A stretch of DNA of 7,914 nucleotides from Candidatus Zhuqueibacterota bacterium. Its GTDB lineage: Bacteria; Zhuqueibacterota; Zhuqueibacteria; Thermofontimicrobiales; Thiofontviventaceae. Of the stretch, positions 1-5,992 are shown piece after piece. The DNA is taken from NCBI GenBank assembly GCA_014729735.1, contig WJJN01000295.1:1-7914 (forward strand). Direction: 5' to 3'. Under the pieces are notes generated by a model. It was not told the DNA's origin and did not search any database. It was given only the letters and a program-made list of their open reading frames with translations. Numbering within the stretch: position 1 is the stretch's first letter; each line of letters opens with the position of its first letter. The position numbers and the translations under genes were made by a program.

Positions 1-324
1 CGGAATACGCTTGGTAAAACAGACGAAAATGAATATACACTGAATGACTGGATGCGATTGATCACCAGTGAGCAAAAAGCAATTTCCCGGGATCAGCTCT
101 ATTTCCTGGTGCAACATCCGGTGACTGATTTCACGGAAATGGGGTTATCGTACATTTATAGTATTTCGGATCAAAGCATCGCGCTGGTGCCAACATTTAA
201 TTACTCCTTTTCCTCCAATGTTGAAATTATGGGATACATAAATATAAATATCGGGAAATCACGAACTGTGTATTTTTCGGAACAGGGGCATGGTGGTTTA
301 TTGAGAGCACGTGTTTATTTTTAA
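1..324 (+). CDS. Outer-membrane beta-barrel protein, C-terminal fragment
   Basis: The frame is open from base 1 to the TAA at 322-324, so this is the last 107 residues of a longer protein that begins outside the window; the Met at base 52 is internal. The visible part alternates polar and hydrophobic residues in strand-like blocks (LYFLVQHPV, LSYIYSIS, IALVPTFNYSF, VEIMGYININIG) separated by short turns. It finishes with a strand, GGLLRARVYF, whose last residue is Phe. A C-terminal aromatic preceded by alternating residues is the known signature recognised by the BAM outer-membrane assembly machinery. I therefore infer an outer-membrane porin or channel-like barrel; the exact family is not recognisable. 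The next gene on the same strand is an inner-membrane RND/MMPL pump 110 bases away, so the two may serve one transport process, though an inverted repeat lies between them. Confidence 0.7.
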   Translation, partial: RNTLGKTDENEYTLNDWMRLITSEQKAISRDQLYFLVQHPVTDFTEMGLSYIYSISDQSIALVPTFNYSFSSNVEIMGYININIGKSRTVYFSEQGHGGLLRARVYF

Positions 325-340
325 CTGCCTCTCATCAGTT

Positions 341-375
341 GCAGGCATCCTGTTCAAACGAGGGCGGATGCCTGC
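341..375 (+). repeat. Inverted repeat (possible weak terminator)
   Basis: GCAGGCATCC (341-350) and GGATGCCTGC (366-375) form a perfect 10-bp stem around a 15-base loop, 17 bases after the barrel gene stop. The nearest T run (394-399) begins 18 bases past the stem, so this is not a classical intrinsic terminator. It may be an RNA 3'-end stabiliser, an inefficient terminator, or a dispersed palindromic repeat. Confidence 0.5.
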
Positions 376-420
376 CTATATTAATTATTAAGCTTTTTTG
401 AGACTATACTAATAAAAGTA

Positions 421-426
421 CAGGAG
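421..426 (+). promoter_or_regulatory. Ribosome binding site of the MMPL gene
   Basis: CAGGAG stands 8 bases before the ATG at 435 and decides that start over the in-frame ATG at 447. Upstream, TATACT at 405-410 could be a -10 element, but no convincing -35 is found at the proper distance. Confidence 0.6.
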
Positions 427-434
427 TTACTGAA

Positions 435-3275
435 ATGCGAGATAAAATGCTTAAAAGGTTAGCTCATTTACACACATCACATCCGGTAATCATGCTGGTT
501 GTAATAATAATTGTCACAATTATATTCGTGGCATTCGCCAATCAATTATCCACAACGATGCGGGTTTCGGATTTACTGCCGGAAAAGAATCCGCGCGTAG
601 TTCAGTTCAATAATATTATCGAAGAATTTGCCACTGCTACGAATTTGATTGTCGTAGTACAGGGGCACGAAGATAGAATCAAAGAATTCGCCGACGAGCT
701 TGCACCCGAGATTGTAAAATTAAAAGATGATACCCGGAATCAACAATATCATGATGAGATAAAAGAGTTAGAAAACGAAATCAAAGAATTGAAGAGCGAA
801 AACAGGGATCAGGAAAAAATCGAACAGTTACAATCCAAGAGAACCGGGCTGGAAAATCGAATCGATTACCAGTTGTTTCAGCGGGTCGATTATAAGGCGG
901 AGGTGGATTTTCTAAGAAATCATCTGCTAATGCTGATCAAAGAAGATGATCTGAAAAATACGAAAGATATCTTCACTGATCCCAATTTGCGCGGGTTGAT
1001 CACGAATTTAAATAACTCGATGGAAAAGGAGTACGTCGGACAACAGGAATCCATGTCTACCCGCGAAAAAGAGGACGGCGCCTGGCAATTTCTTGACGGC
1101 ATTGAAAACCTGATTATTCAACTCCAAAAAGCAGTACAGGCTGAAGAGTTAACGGAGCAGGAAATCCGCAAGACTGCCGACAAGCTGTTGCTGGGCGAGC
1201 CGTATATGCTTTCTTATGATAAGAGGGCTCTTGTAATGATAGCGGTTCCTACGTTTACAATCATGGATCGCGATCTGTTGATGGTCGCCGCTGAATCAGT
1301 ACAGCAGCTAGTAGATGATATGCTGCAACGCTATCCTGATGTAAATGCAGGGCTCAGCGGTTCGATCGCCAGAGAACACGATGAACAGGTTTACGCACAG
1401 CAAAGCTTTAGCTATACGACGATTATCGCCTTCGTATTCATTCTGATTTTGCTGATTATCTCATTCAGAATGTGGATCGCTCCTGTTTTTGCCATCCTGA
1501 CGCTTTTTATCGGTGTGGTTTGGGCAATGGGTGCGACATATTTAGCGGTGGGACAGTTGAATATGATGACGGCAATGATGTCCGTTATTTTACTGGGACT
1601 TGGGATCGATTTTGCAATTCATTTGATCACCGGATTTACCGAACGGCGGGCAGCCGGCGATTCCATTGCAGAATCGCTGGAGAAAACTTTTCTGAAAAGC
1701 GCCAAAGGTATTATCACCGGTGCGTTCACCACTGCCTGCGCCTTTCTGTCGCTGATGATCAGCGAAGCTCGGGGTATGCGAGAATTAGGAATCGTGATCG
1801 GCGTCGGTCTGCTTTCGGTGTTACTGGCAACAATGTTCGTTCTGCCGGTGATGCTCGTTCTTCGCGAACGCCGTGTTGACCGAAAACGTGAGCAAAATCC
1901 GGATGCGATAGTAAAACGGGATATTTCATTTCGTTTTCTCGGAAGAACTGCGGAATGGCTCGGCAAACGATATGTGTTCACAGTCATCGCTTCCGTAATT
2001 ATCACTGCCCTGCTGATATGGTCTGCCTTTAATATTAGTTTCGATCATAATTTTATGAATGTCGAACCCGAAGGTTTAACGTCCATTGCATTGCAGGATA
2101 CTGTACTGGAAAAATTTGATTTGAATATGGAATACGCACTCATTCTCGCTGAAAGTATCAGCGAATCGAGAGAATTAGCAGAACAGTCAAGAAACCTTCC
2201 GACAGTTGCAATGACAGACGATATTTCCATTTACTTACCTTCGCTTAATCAGCAGAAAAACCGCCTGCCCCATATTCAGGAAGTTAAGCGGAAAATGAAG
2301 TCAACGGTAGCCCGAAATCGAATCGAGACAAGCGAGTTACGGCACCTTAAAAATGAAATTAATCGCTTGCAGCTCAATGTCATGGAAATGCAGGACATGG
2401 CATTTTTAGGCGGACAGGATAAAGTGGATAATAAATGCAAAAAGATAGTCGGAAATCCCGCGAATCCACAGCCGAAAAATATTATCGAGGACTTGTTGGA
2501 GTTTATCGAATCGAATTCAAAAGAAACAGTTATTGAAAGTTTATCAAAATTTCAGCGCAGTTTCGCGCCGCACTTCAAGGAATCGGTCTTGAAAATGTGC
2601 GTCACAGAACCAATTTATTTGAACGAACTGCCGGTGTCAATTTTAGATCGATACAGCAACATCTCCCGCGACAAATACCTGGTCACGGTTTATCCTTCAG
2701 GTAATTTATGGGAGGACAAGGATTACCTCGACCGTTTTGCCGCAGATCTCGATCTGGTGAGCATGAAAGCCACCGGCTCTGCGCCTTTATTCATTGCATT
2801 GATCGACATTTTCGCCAGGGACGGCAGAAATGCAATTTTATTGACGTTGGTGATCGTGTTCTTCCTGCTGCTATTTGATTTTCGCAGCCCCCGGAATGCA
2901 CTCATGGCAATGATCCCGTTAGCCTGCGGTATTTTTTGGATGGTGGGCGTTATGCATATTGTCGGAATGAAGCTAAATTTCATCAATGTCATCGGTTTGC
3001 CGCTCATCATCGGTATCGGGATCGATGACGGCGTGCACATCATTCACCGTTGGCGGCATGAAGGAAAGGGGCACATCAGGACGATTTTTGCCAGCACCGG
3101 AAAAGCCATTTTTCTGACATCACTGACAACAATGTTCGCATTCGGCTCACTATACTTCTCGATATTCCGCGGCTGGGCTTCTTTTGGAGCAGCGCTTTTT
3201 ATCGGCGTTGGCGCCTGCTTTCTAACGACCGTGCTTATTCTGCCGGGAATTATAGGATGGATTGAAAGAAGATAA
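435..3275 (+). CDS. MMPL/RND-superfamily transporter, 946 aa
   Basis: Inner-membrane, presumably proton-driven exporter of the RND superfamily, MMPL type. I see the expected 12 TM segments. TM1 (about 17-36) is followed by a large periplasmic domain; TM2-6 are at 326-344, 349-371, 377-398, 423-444 and 451-476. TM7 (512-533) is followed by a second periplasmic domain; TM8-12 are at 798-815, 820-843, 848-870, 890-910 and 916-942. The duplicated TM4/TM10 motifs GLGIDFAIH (388-396) and GIGIDDGVH (860-868) place Asp392 and Asp864 where the family carries its proton-relay acids, with His396 and His868 in matching positions. Each periplasmic domain carries a heptad-like, charged helical stretch (about 94-147 and 613-655). 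Related proteins move lipids, hopanoids, siderophores or lipoprotein cargo; the substrate here cannot be read. It lies behind an outer-membrane barrel gene and ends at its own terminator. The length is normal to slightly long, and I see no frameshift. Confidence 0.93.
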   Translation: MRDKMLKRLAHLHTSHPVIMLVVIIIVTIIFVAFANQLSTTMRVSDLLPEKNPRVVQFNNIIEEFATATNLIVVVQGHEDRIKEFADELAPEIVKLKDDTRNQQYHDEIKELENEIKELKSENRDQEKIEQLQSKRTGLENRIDYQLFQRVDYKAEVDFLRNHLLMLIKEDDLKNTKDIFTDPNLRGLITNLNNSMEKEYVGQQESMSTREKEDGAWQFLDGIENLIIQLQKAVQAEELTEQEIRKTADKLLLGEPYMLSYDKRALVMIAVPTFTIMDRDLLMVAAESVQQLVDDMLQRYPDVNAGLSGSIAREHDEQVYAQQSFSYTTIIAFVFILILLIISFRMWIAPVFAILTLFIGVVWAMGATYLAVGQLNMMTAMMSVILLGLGIDFAIHLITGFTERRAAGDSIAESLEKTFLKSAKGIITGAFTTACAFLSLMISEARGMRELGIVIGVGLLSVLLATMFVLPVMLVLRERRVDRKREQNPDAIVKRDISFRFLGRTAEWLGKRYVFTVIASVIITALLIWSAFNISFDHNFMNVEPEGLTSIALQDTVLEKFDLNMEYALILAESISESRELAEQSRNLPTVAMTDDISIYLPSLNQQKNRLPHIQEVKRKMKSTVARNRIETSELRHLKNEINRLQLNVMEMQDMAFLGGQDKVDNKCKKIVGNPANPQPKNIIEDLLEFIESNSKETVIESLSKFQRSFAPHFKESVLKMCVTEPIYLNELPVSILDRYSNISRDKYLVTVYPSGNLWEDKDYLDRFAADLDLVSMKATGSAPLFIALIDIFARDGRNAILLTLVIVFFLLLFDFRSPRNALMAMIPLACGIFWMVGVMHIVGMKLNFINVIGLPLIIGIGIDDGVHIIHRWRHEGKGHIRTIFASTGKAIFLTSLTTMFAFGSLYFSIFRGWASFGAALFIGVGACFLTTVLILPGIIGWIERR

Positions 3276-3284
3276 TCCCGCATC

Positions 3285-3331
3285 AAAAGCCTGTCAGGAT
3301 GATCAATGATACCCCGCCTGACAGGCTTTTT
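3285..3331 (+). terminator. Bidirectional intrinsic terminator
   Basis: A 14-bp perfect stem, AAAAGCCTGTCAGG (3285-3298) with CCTGACAGGCTTTT (3317-3330), surrounds an 18-base loop and runs into TTTTT on the + strand (3327-3331), 9 bases after the MMPL stop. Read on the - strand the same stem ends in TTTT, so it can also stop transcripts of the 76-aa gene converging from the right. Confidence 0.9.
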
Positions 3332-3363
3332 CTCGTATTTGAAATAATTAAATCCGGGAATTA

Positions 3364-3594
3364 TTAGAAGGGTCTGTCGAACACAGGTATAAGAAAAATT
3401 GCGGCTAAACAAAATAGCCCGGCTACCACATAAATTATTCCCATGCACATAGCCTTCCTGCCTTCCACATATCGCTTTCGATCGAACGGACTGGTATACA
3501 ACCGTGTTTTCAAAGTAAGAATACCGTCGAAGGTCAGAAAAATGAAAGCGATGAATAAAATGCCGTGCGCTAAAAATCTAGCATTGAATAACAT
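3364..3594 (-). CDS. Small two-TM membrane protein, 76 aa
   Basis: I do not recognise the family. The frame remains open further upstream to base 3792. I choose the ATG at 3594 because a good ribosome site (AGAGGA, about 5 bases away) precedes it, and because the upstream part consists of palindromic repeat DNA that translates into non-protein-like sequence. Two hydrophobic segments are clear, about residues 8-26 (LAHGILFIAFIFLTF region) and 52-72 (GIIYVVAGLFCLAAIF region). They are joined by a 25-residue loop rich in Lys/Arg (K29, R31, K40, R41, R46, K47). The positive-inside rule puts that loop in the cytoplasm and both ends outside. It converges on the MMPL gene and shares its terminator. 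The MITE-like element directly upstream may carry or disturb its promoter. It is probably separate from the padR operon. Confidence 0.65.
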   Translation of the reverse strand: MLFNARFLAHGILFIAFIFLTFDGILTLKTRLYTSPFDRKRYVEGRKAMCMGIIYVVAGLFCLAAIFLIPVFDRPF

Positions 3595-3645
3595 AATTTT
3601 CCTCTTGCAGTAATCTGTTTTAATAATAGAAGAATGGCTGCCAGT

Positions 3646-3801
3646 ACCCCAGAGCTGTATCGAAAGTATTATTTTCTCATTTAGTGTCATTCGGGGCTTG
3701 TCCCGGAATCTCCTGATTAAATGTAACTTACGAGATTCCGGCATTTTGCATTGCTCCAGCCGGAATGACATGACAATTGACTTTTGATACAACCCTAGGG
3801 T
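3646..3801. mobile_element. MITE-like palindromic element, about 156 bp
   Basis: Terminal inverted repeats 3646-3667 and 3780-3801 match at 18 of 22 positions, and all four differences are transitions. The best core is TGTATCGAAAGT (3656-3667) against ACTTTTGATACA (3780-3791). Inside lie a further inverted pair, TGTCATTC (3685-3692) with GAATGACA (3763-3770), and a perfect 10-bp pair, CCGGAATCTC (3703-3712) with GAGATTCCGG (3732-3741). Each half can also fold alone: ATTCCGGC (3735-3742) with GCCGGAAT (3759-3766) is a perfect 8-bp hairpin. No protein is encoded. The design is that of a non-autonomous miniature transposable element carrying a GTCATTC-type extragenic palindrome. No clear target duplication is visible, so the outer borders are approximate. 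Confidence 0.65.
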
Positions 3802-3822
3802 TTAGCCATTCCATTTTGCACT

Positions 3823-4200
3823 TTATTCTGAAATCTGTTTCAATCGCCATCTGAATACGAACCACAACAGCGCCGAAACGATGAAAATGGTGAGTCCGGA
3901 CAAAATGGTGATCAAAGAAATGCCGTATCCGAGCGCGACGATTCCCGGTGAAATATCGGCGGCGTGTGCAATCGCGTTCATCGCATTATATACGCCGAGA
4001 TAGTGCCCCAGAAAACCAAACACAGCGCTCAACGCTCCCCAAAACAGAATCGCATTAATCCCGCTTTCCAGCTTGATTTTATTTCTGTCCTTGCTGCCGA
4101 ACAGTTCAATTGCTTTTTTGACAGACAGCGCGATAATGATGATCAGAAAAATGACGAGCGGCAACATAAACGGACCTCCTGTATGGATAAGTTCAAACAT
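3823..4200 (-). CDS. Short MotA/TolQ/ExbB-like membrane protein, 125 aa
   Basis: The N-terminus GGPFMLPLVIFLIIIIALSV (8-27) matches the first TM of ExbB/TolQ proteins. Residues 61-117, with FGFLGHYLGVYNAMNAI, an SPGIVALGYGISLI stretch and a following TM, match the family's TM2-TM3 core (typically GLLGTVLG, then SP-L-GI-EAL-T-GL). TM segments are about 10-27, 49-67 and 95-116. Family members of about 200-240 aa use proton flow to power Ton, Tol or flagellar systems with an ExbD/TolR/MotB partner. Here the cytoplasmic loop after TM1 is only about 20 residues, and Ile94 stands where the usual intramembrane Glu is expected. No ExbD/TolR-like gene lies in the window. A standard proton channel is therefore doubtful, and a structural or sensory role with the upstream HAAS-like protein is an inference. 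AAGGAG precedes the ATG by about 7 bases. The gap to the upstream gene is 21 bases, so it belongs to the padR operon. Confidence 0.75.
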   Translation of the reverse strand: MFELIHTGGPFMLPLVIFLIIIIALSVKKAIELFGSKDRNKIKLESGINAILFWGALSAVFGFLGHYLGVYNAMNAIAHAADISPGIVALGYGISLITILSGLTIFIVSALLWFVFRWRLKQISE

Positions 4201-4221
4201 TTTTGTTCTCCTTATTTGAGA

Positions 4222-5004
4222 TTAGTTTTTCAATAGAATCGAAGTTTCAGCAACCTCGATTTTAGAGACTTTATTTTGGAAGATGTGCCAAAACATTGCT
4301 GAAACGATTGCCACGAAGATGCCTGTAATTATCATGGCAGATGTTTTCATCATCCATTGAATGAAATAGATGATGCCGCCATAAACATCGAACACCCGCG
4401 GCGTTATCGTGAAAAAAAGGTATTGTCCATACCAGAGAAATTTATCTTCCGTTAGCGCGAGCTCCACGAAATATCCGAAAATAGCCGTGAACAGACTTAA
4501 TCCCGCTAATACCAGAAACGGAATAAGTCCTTTTCTTAATGTACGCAGCTCATGCTCTTTTTTTAGATAAAGATGATAAAATTTCCGGATCGCAAGCACA
4601 CCGGAAATGCTGCCGATTGCCATAATCGGGTAAATGAATTTGCTCGCAGTTGAAAGAAAATCGGTTGTGGTGGCTGCCCGCATGCAGGCGAACGAGATCA
4701 TCAGAAATGACACTAGTAAAACTAACCGCTCCCAGCGGGTCTGCGCCTGCATCGAAAGCCTGTCCAGAAATTTGCGGAAACCCGAATCGTGCAGAGCGAT
4801 CAGTTCGTTGATCGTCTCATCATCCATGGAAAATTTCTCTTCGATCTTTACCATGGCATCGGCTTCCGACTCTCCCCGCTTCAGATAAATGTTGAATAGT
4901 TCATCCATATCCGCGGCGATTTCCAGTAAAATTTTGGACTTCTGCGGTTGCGGCAAATCGAGCTTTTCATTTATCCTGATTAATAACTGTGCGAAGCGTC
5001 TCAT
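4222..5004 (-). CDS. HAAS/DUF1700-like membrane protein, PadR partner, 260 aa
   Basis: Residues 1-75 form a charged helical domain (INEKLDLPQPQKSKILLEIA, then a GESEADAMVKIEEKF stretch) with the look of the HAAS/DUF1700 domains that regularly follow PadR regulators: an 'LP' turn, a helix with DMDE, then a 'G-S-A' helix. After a linker come four TM segments, about 93-110, 121-141, 158-180 and 220-244. A roughly 40-residue extracytoplasmic loop (180-219) rich in aromatics sits between TM3 and TM4, and the tail is short. The likely place is the inner membrane with the N-terminal domain in the cytoplasm. HAAS-type proteins are believed to relay or modulate signals for their PadR partners; the signal here is unknown. 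The ATG overlaps the padR stop by 4 bases (ATGA), which implies translational coupling. The next gene downstream is the mini MotA/ExbB-like protein. Assignment of the domain is from pattern only. Confidence 0.7.
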   Translation of the reverse strand: MRRFAQLLIRINEKLDLPQPQKSKILLEIAADMDELFNIYLKRGESEADAMVKIEEKFSMDDETINELIALHDSGFRKFLDRLSMQAQTRWERLVLLVSFLMISFACMRAATTTDFLSTASKFIYPIMAIGSISGVLAIRKFYHLYLKKEHELRTLRKGLIPFLVLAGLSLFTAIFGYFVELALTEDKFLWYGQYLFFTITPRVFDVYGGIIYFIQWMMKTSAMIITGIFVAIVSAMFWHIFQNKVSKIEVAETSILLKN

Positions 5005-5345
5005 TTTACCTCTCCCAATATTTCAAAAAATTGAGTGAAAAATGCCTGCCAGCCATCGTATTGCGACCGGACGTATTTTCTGCCCTTCTCGGTGATGGAA
5101 TAATATTTTCGCTTCCGTTTGGGACCTTCATTTTTCCATGAGCCTTTGATCAATCCTTCTTTTTCAAGCTTGTGCAAAATCGGATAAAGCGTACCGTGAT
5201 TGAATTTGAAAAGTCCCTCGCTTTTCTCTTCAATCTCCAGCGCCAATTGATAGCCGTGCTTTTTTTCTTTATAAAGAATTGCCAGAATCAAAGACTCATT
5301 GCATTTCTTTGTCAGAGTTGGTATTTCGATAGTCGGTTGTTTCAT
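5001..5345 (-). CDS. PadR-family transcriptional regulator, 114 aa
   Basis: Short PadR (subfamily-2-size) winged-helix repressor. The recognisable pieces in order are CNESLILAIL (15-24), HGYQLALEI (30-38), the recognition-helix region GTLYPILHKLEKEGLI (51-66), and the basic wing PKRKRKYYSITEKGRKY (75-91). A C-terminal helix (93-110) should serve dimerisation. Such proteins bind inverted or direct AT-rich repeats in their own promoters and release DNA when a ligand or partner changes; autoregulation is expected here. The promoter stands 75 bases upstream (TTGACT, 17 bases, TATATA), and the DNA around and just after the -10 carries a near-direct repeat with core TATATAGA. The ribosome site is weak: GAG lies about 11 bases before the ATG, inside a small hairpin. 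The gene leads an operon with the HAAS-like and mini-ExbB-like genes. Family assignment is firm; the regulated process is unknown. Confidence 0.93.
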   Translation of the reverse strand: MKQPTIEIPTLTKKCNESLILAILYKEKKHGYQLALEIEEKSEGLFKFNHGTLYPILHKLEKEGLIKGSWKNEGPKRKRKYYSITEKGRKYVRSQYDGWQAFFTQFFEILGEVK

Positions 5346-5356
5346 TTTTTACGCAT

Positions 5357-5370
5357 CTCGTTATATCGAG
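5357..5370 (-). promoter_or_regulatory. Inverted repeat in the padR leader
   Basis: CTCG-TTATAT-CGAG is a short perfect inverted repeat 11 bases before the padR ATG, within its 5' leader. As RNA it could partly hide the weak ribosome site; as DNA it could be a PadR half-site pair. Chance occurrence is possible at this size. Confidence 0.3.
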
Positions 5371-5395
5371 CATAAATATAAAGAGCATTTATATA

Positions 5396-5425
5396 TTGAC
5401 ATTCTATATATACATTATCTATATA
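5396..5425 (+). promoter_or_regulatory. Candidate rightward sigma70-type promoter
   Basis: TTGACA (5396-5401), an 18-base spacer and TATATA (5420-5425) read to the right. The same TATATA is the -10 of the leftward padR promoter, so both strands would be served by one palindromic -10. Any rightward transcript would have a leader of more than 200 bases before the first gene. Confidence 0.45.
5401..5425. promoter_or_regulatory. Candidate PadR operator
   Basis: Two near-identical AT-rich blocks, ATTCTATATA (5401-5410) and ATTATCTATATA (5414-5425), lie in direct order across the -10 and start region of the padR promoter. Position and repetition suit an autoregulatory operator. The low complexity of the DNA keeps confidence modest. 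Confidence 0.4.
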
Positions 5426-5448
5426 ATAAAAGTTTCATTAAAAGTCAA
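5420..5448 (-). promoter_or_regulatory. padR promoter
   Basis: On the - strand, TTGACT (5448-5443), a 17-base spacer and TATATA (5425-5420) are close to the sigma70 consensus. T- and A-runs just upstream (5451-5473) could act as an UP element. The start site is expected near 5413, giving a leader of about 68 bases. Confidence 0.7.
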
Positions 5449-5522
5449 GCATTTTTTTAAATTTTTTAAAAAATCAGAATGCTGAAATTGTTGCAAAAAT
5501 GTAAAACAATAGCAAAAACAAC

Positions 5523-5551
5523 TTGACATTAACACACAAGATTATTATTTT
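5523..5551 (+). promoter_or_regulatory. Candidate promoter for the orphan-gene/PLD operon
   Basis: A consensus -35 TTGACA (5523-5528), a 17-base spacer and a weaker -10 TATTTT (5546-5551) point to a start near 5558, upstream of the ribosome-site-like GGAGGGAGAG (5584-5593) and the basic small protein. Apart from the promoters and the AT-rich runs, the roughly 300 bases between the two divergent genes hold nothing else I can identify. Confidence 0.5.
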
Positions 5552-5646
5552 ATGCCTGCAATTTTTCGTTTTACACTGCATTCGGAGGGAGAGATATTTT
5601 TAGGCAGCAGATTTTTTCAGGAACCAGTGCACGACCTGCTCTGGAG

Positions 5647-5976
5647 TTGCTCGACTTGATCATGAAACTCTATCATCGTTCGGAATACCTGGTTTTCGAC
5701 AAACAATTCAAATTATCCAATTCATCAGCCTGCGTAAAGAAATCGGCTGAAAAGACTATTACCATCCGCGATGATGATTTCTTGTATTTAATGAATACCG
5801 TCTTCAAAGCATCGACGACAGTTTACGACATGCTACGACATGTTGAAAAATCAGAAAAAAAATTTCACAAGAGCACCAGACACATCGTCCACCACTCTCA
5901 TAAAATCAAATCTTTGATTCGTTTTATGTTAAATTCATTCATCGCCAAAAAAAATCAGCAAATATCTGATGAGTAA
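5647..5976 (+). CDS. Basic His/Lys-rich small protein, unknown (start uncertain)
   Basis: No family recognised. The listed span, starting at TTG, gives 109 aa with about 20 Lys/Arg against 12 Asp/Glu, plus seven His, six of them between residues 65 and 85 (HKSTRHIVHHSHKIK at 74-88). It appears mainly helical and has no signal peptide or TM. The basic His/Lys face suggests nucleic acid, metal or acidic-partner binding, but this is inference. The start is a real problem. TTG 5647 touches a GGAG, leaving no spacer, and ATG 5662 has that GGAG 15 bases away. The frame stays open far upstream with no ATG or GTG. An unusual ATT at 5596 lies 7 bases after a strong GGAGG and would give 126 aa whose extra residues look helical. 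The next gene follows after 16 bases, favouring a joint operon. Confidence 0.55.
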   Translation: MLDLIMKLYHRSEYLVFDKQFKLSNSSACVKKSAEKTITIRDDDFLYLMNTVFKASTTVYDMLRHVEKSEKKFHKSTRHIVHHSHKIKSLIRFMLNSFIAKKNQQISDE

Positions 5977-5992
5977 ATTAAATGGGTGATTT

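Noticed and set aside
1472..1879. + strand open frame overlapping the MMPL gene in another frame
   Set aside because: Composition (Arg, Cys, His, Ser) is not protein-like, and the MMPL frame is continuous across it without any frameshift.
1619..2005. Long - strand open frame inside the MMPL gene
   Set aside because: It is Arg/Ser-rich, has no ribosome site and lies opposite well-conserved TM segments; it is a shadow frame.
3044..3448. - strand open frame across the end of MMPL and the terminator
   Set aside because: It contains the terminator stem and overlaps both the MMPL 3' end and the 76-aa gene; no start signals.
3595..3792. Upstream in-frame extension of the 76-aa membrane protein to base 3792
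   Set aside because: It runs through the palindromic MITE-like element, has no ribosome site at its Met codons, and a good site stands before 3594.
3646..3801. CRISPR or riboswitch reading of the repeated palindromes
   Set aside because: The repeats are inverted, not regularly spaced direct repeats, and no conserved riboswitch core or downstream start codon arrangement is visible.
3964..4236. + strand open frame opposite the mini-ExbB gene
   Set aside because: Low-quality composition and no start signals; the - strand gene has family signatures and an AAGGAG site.
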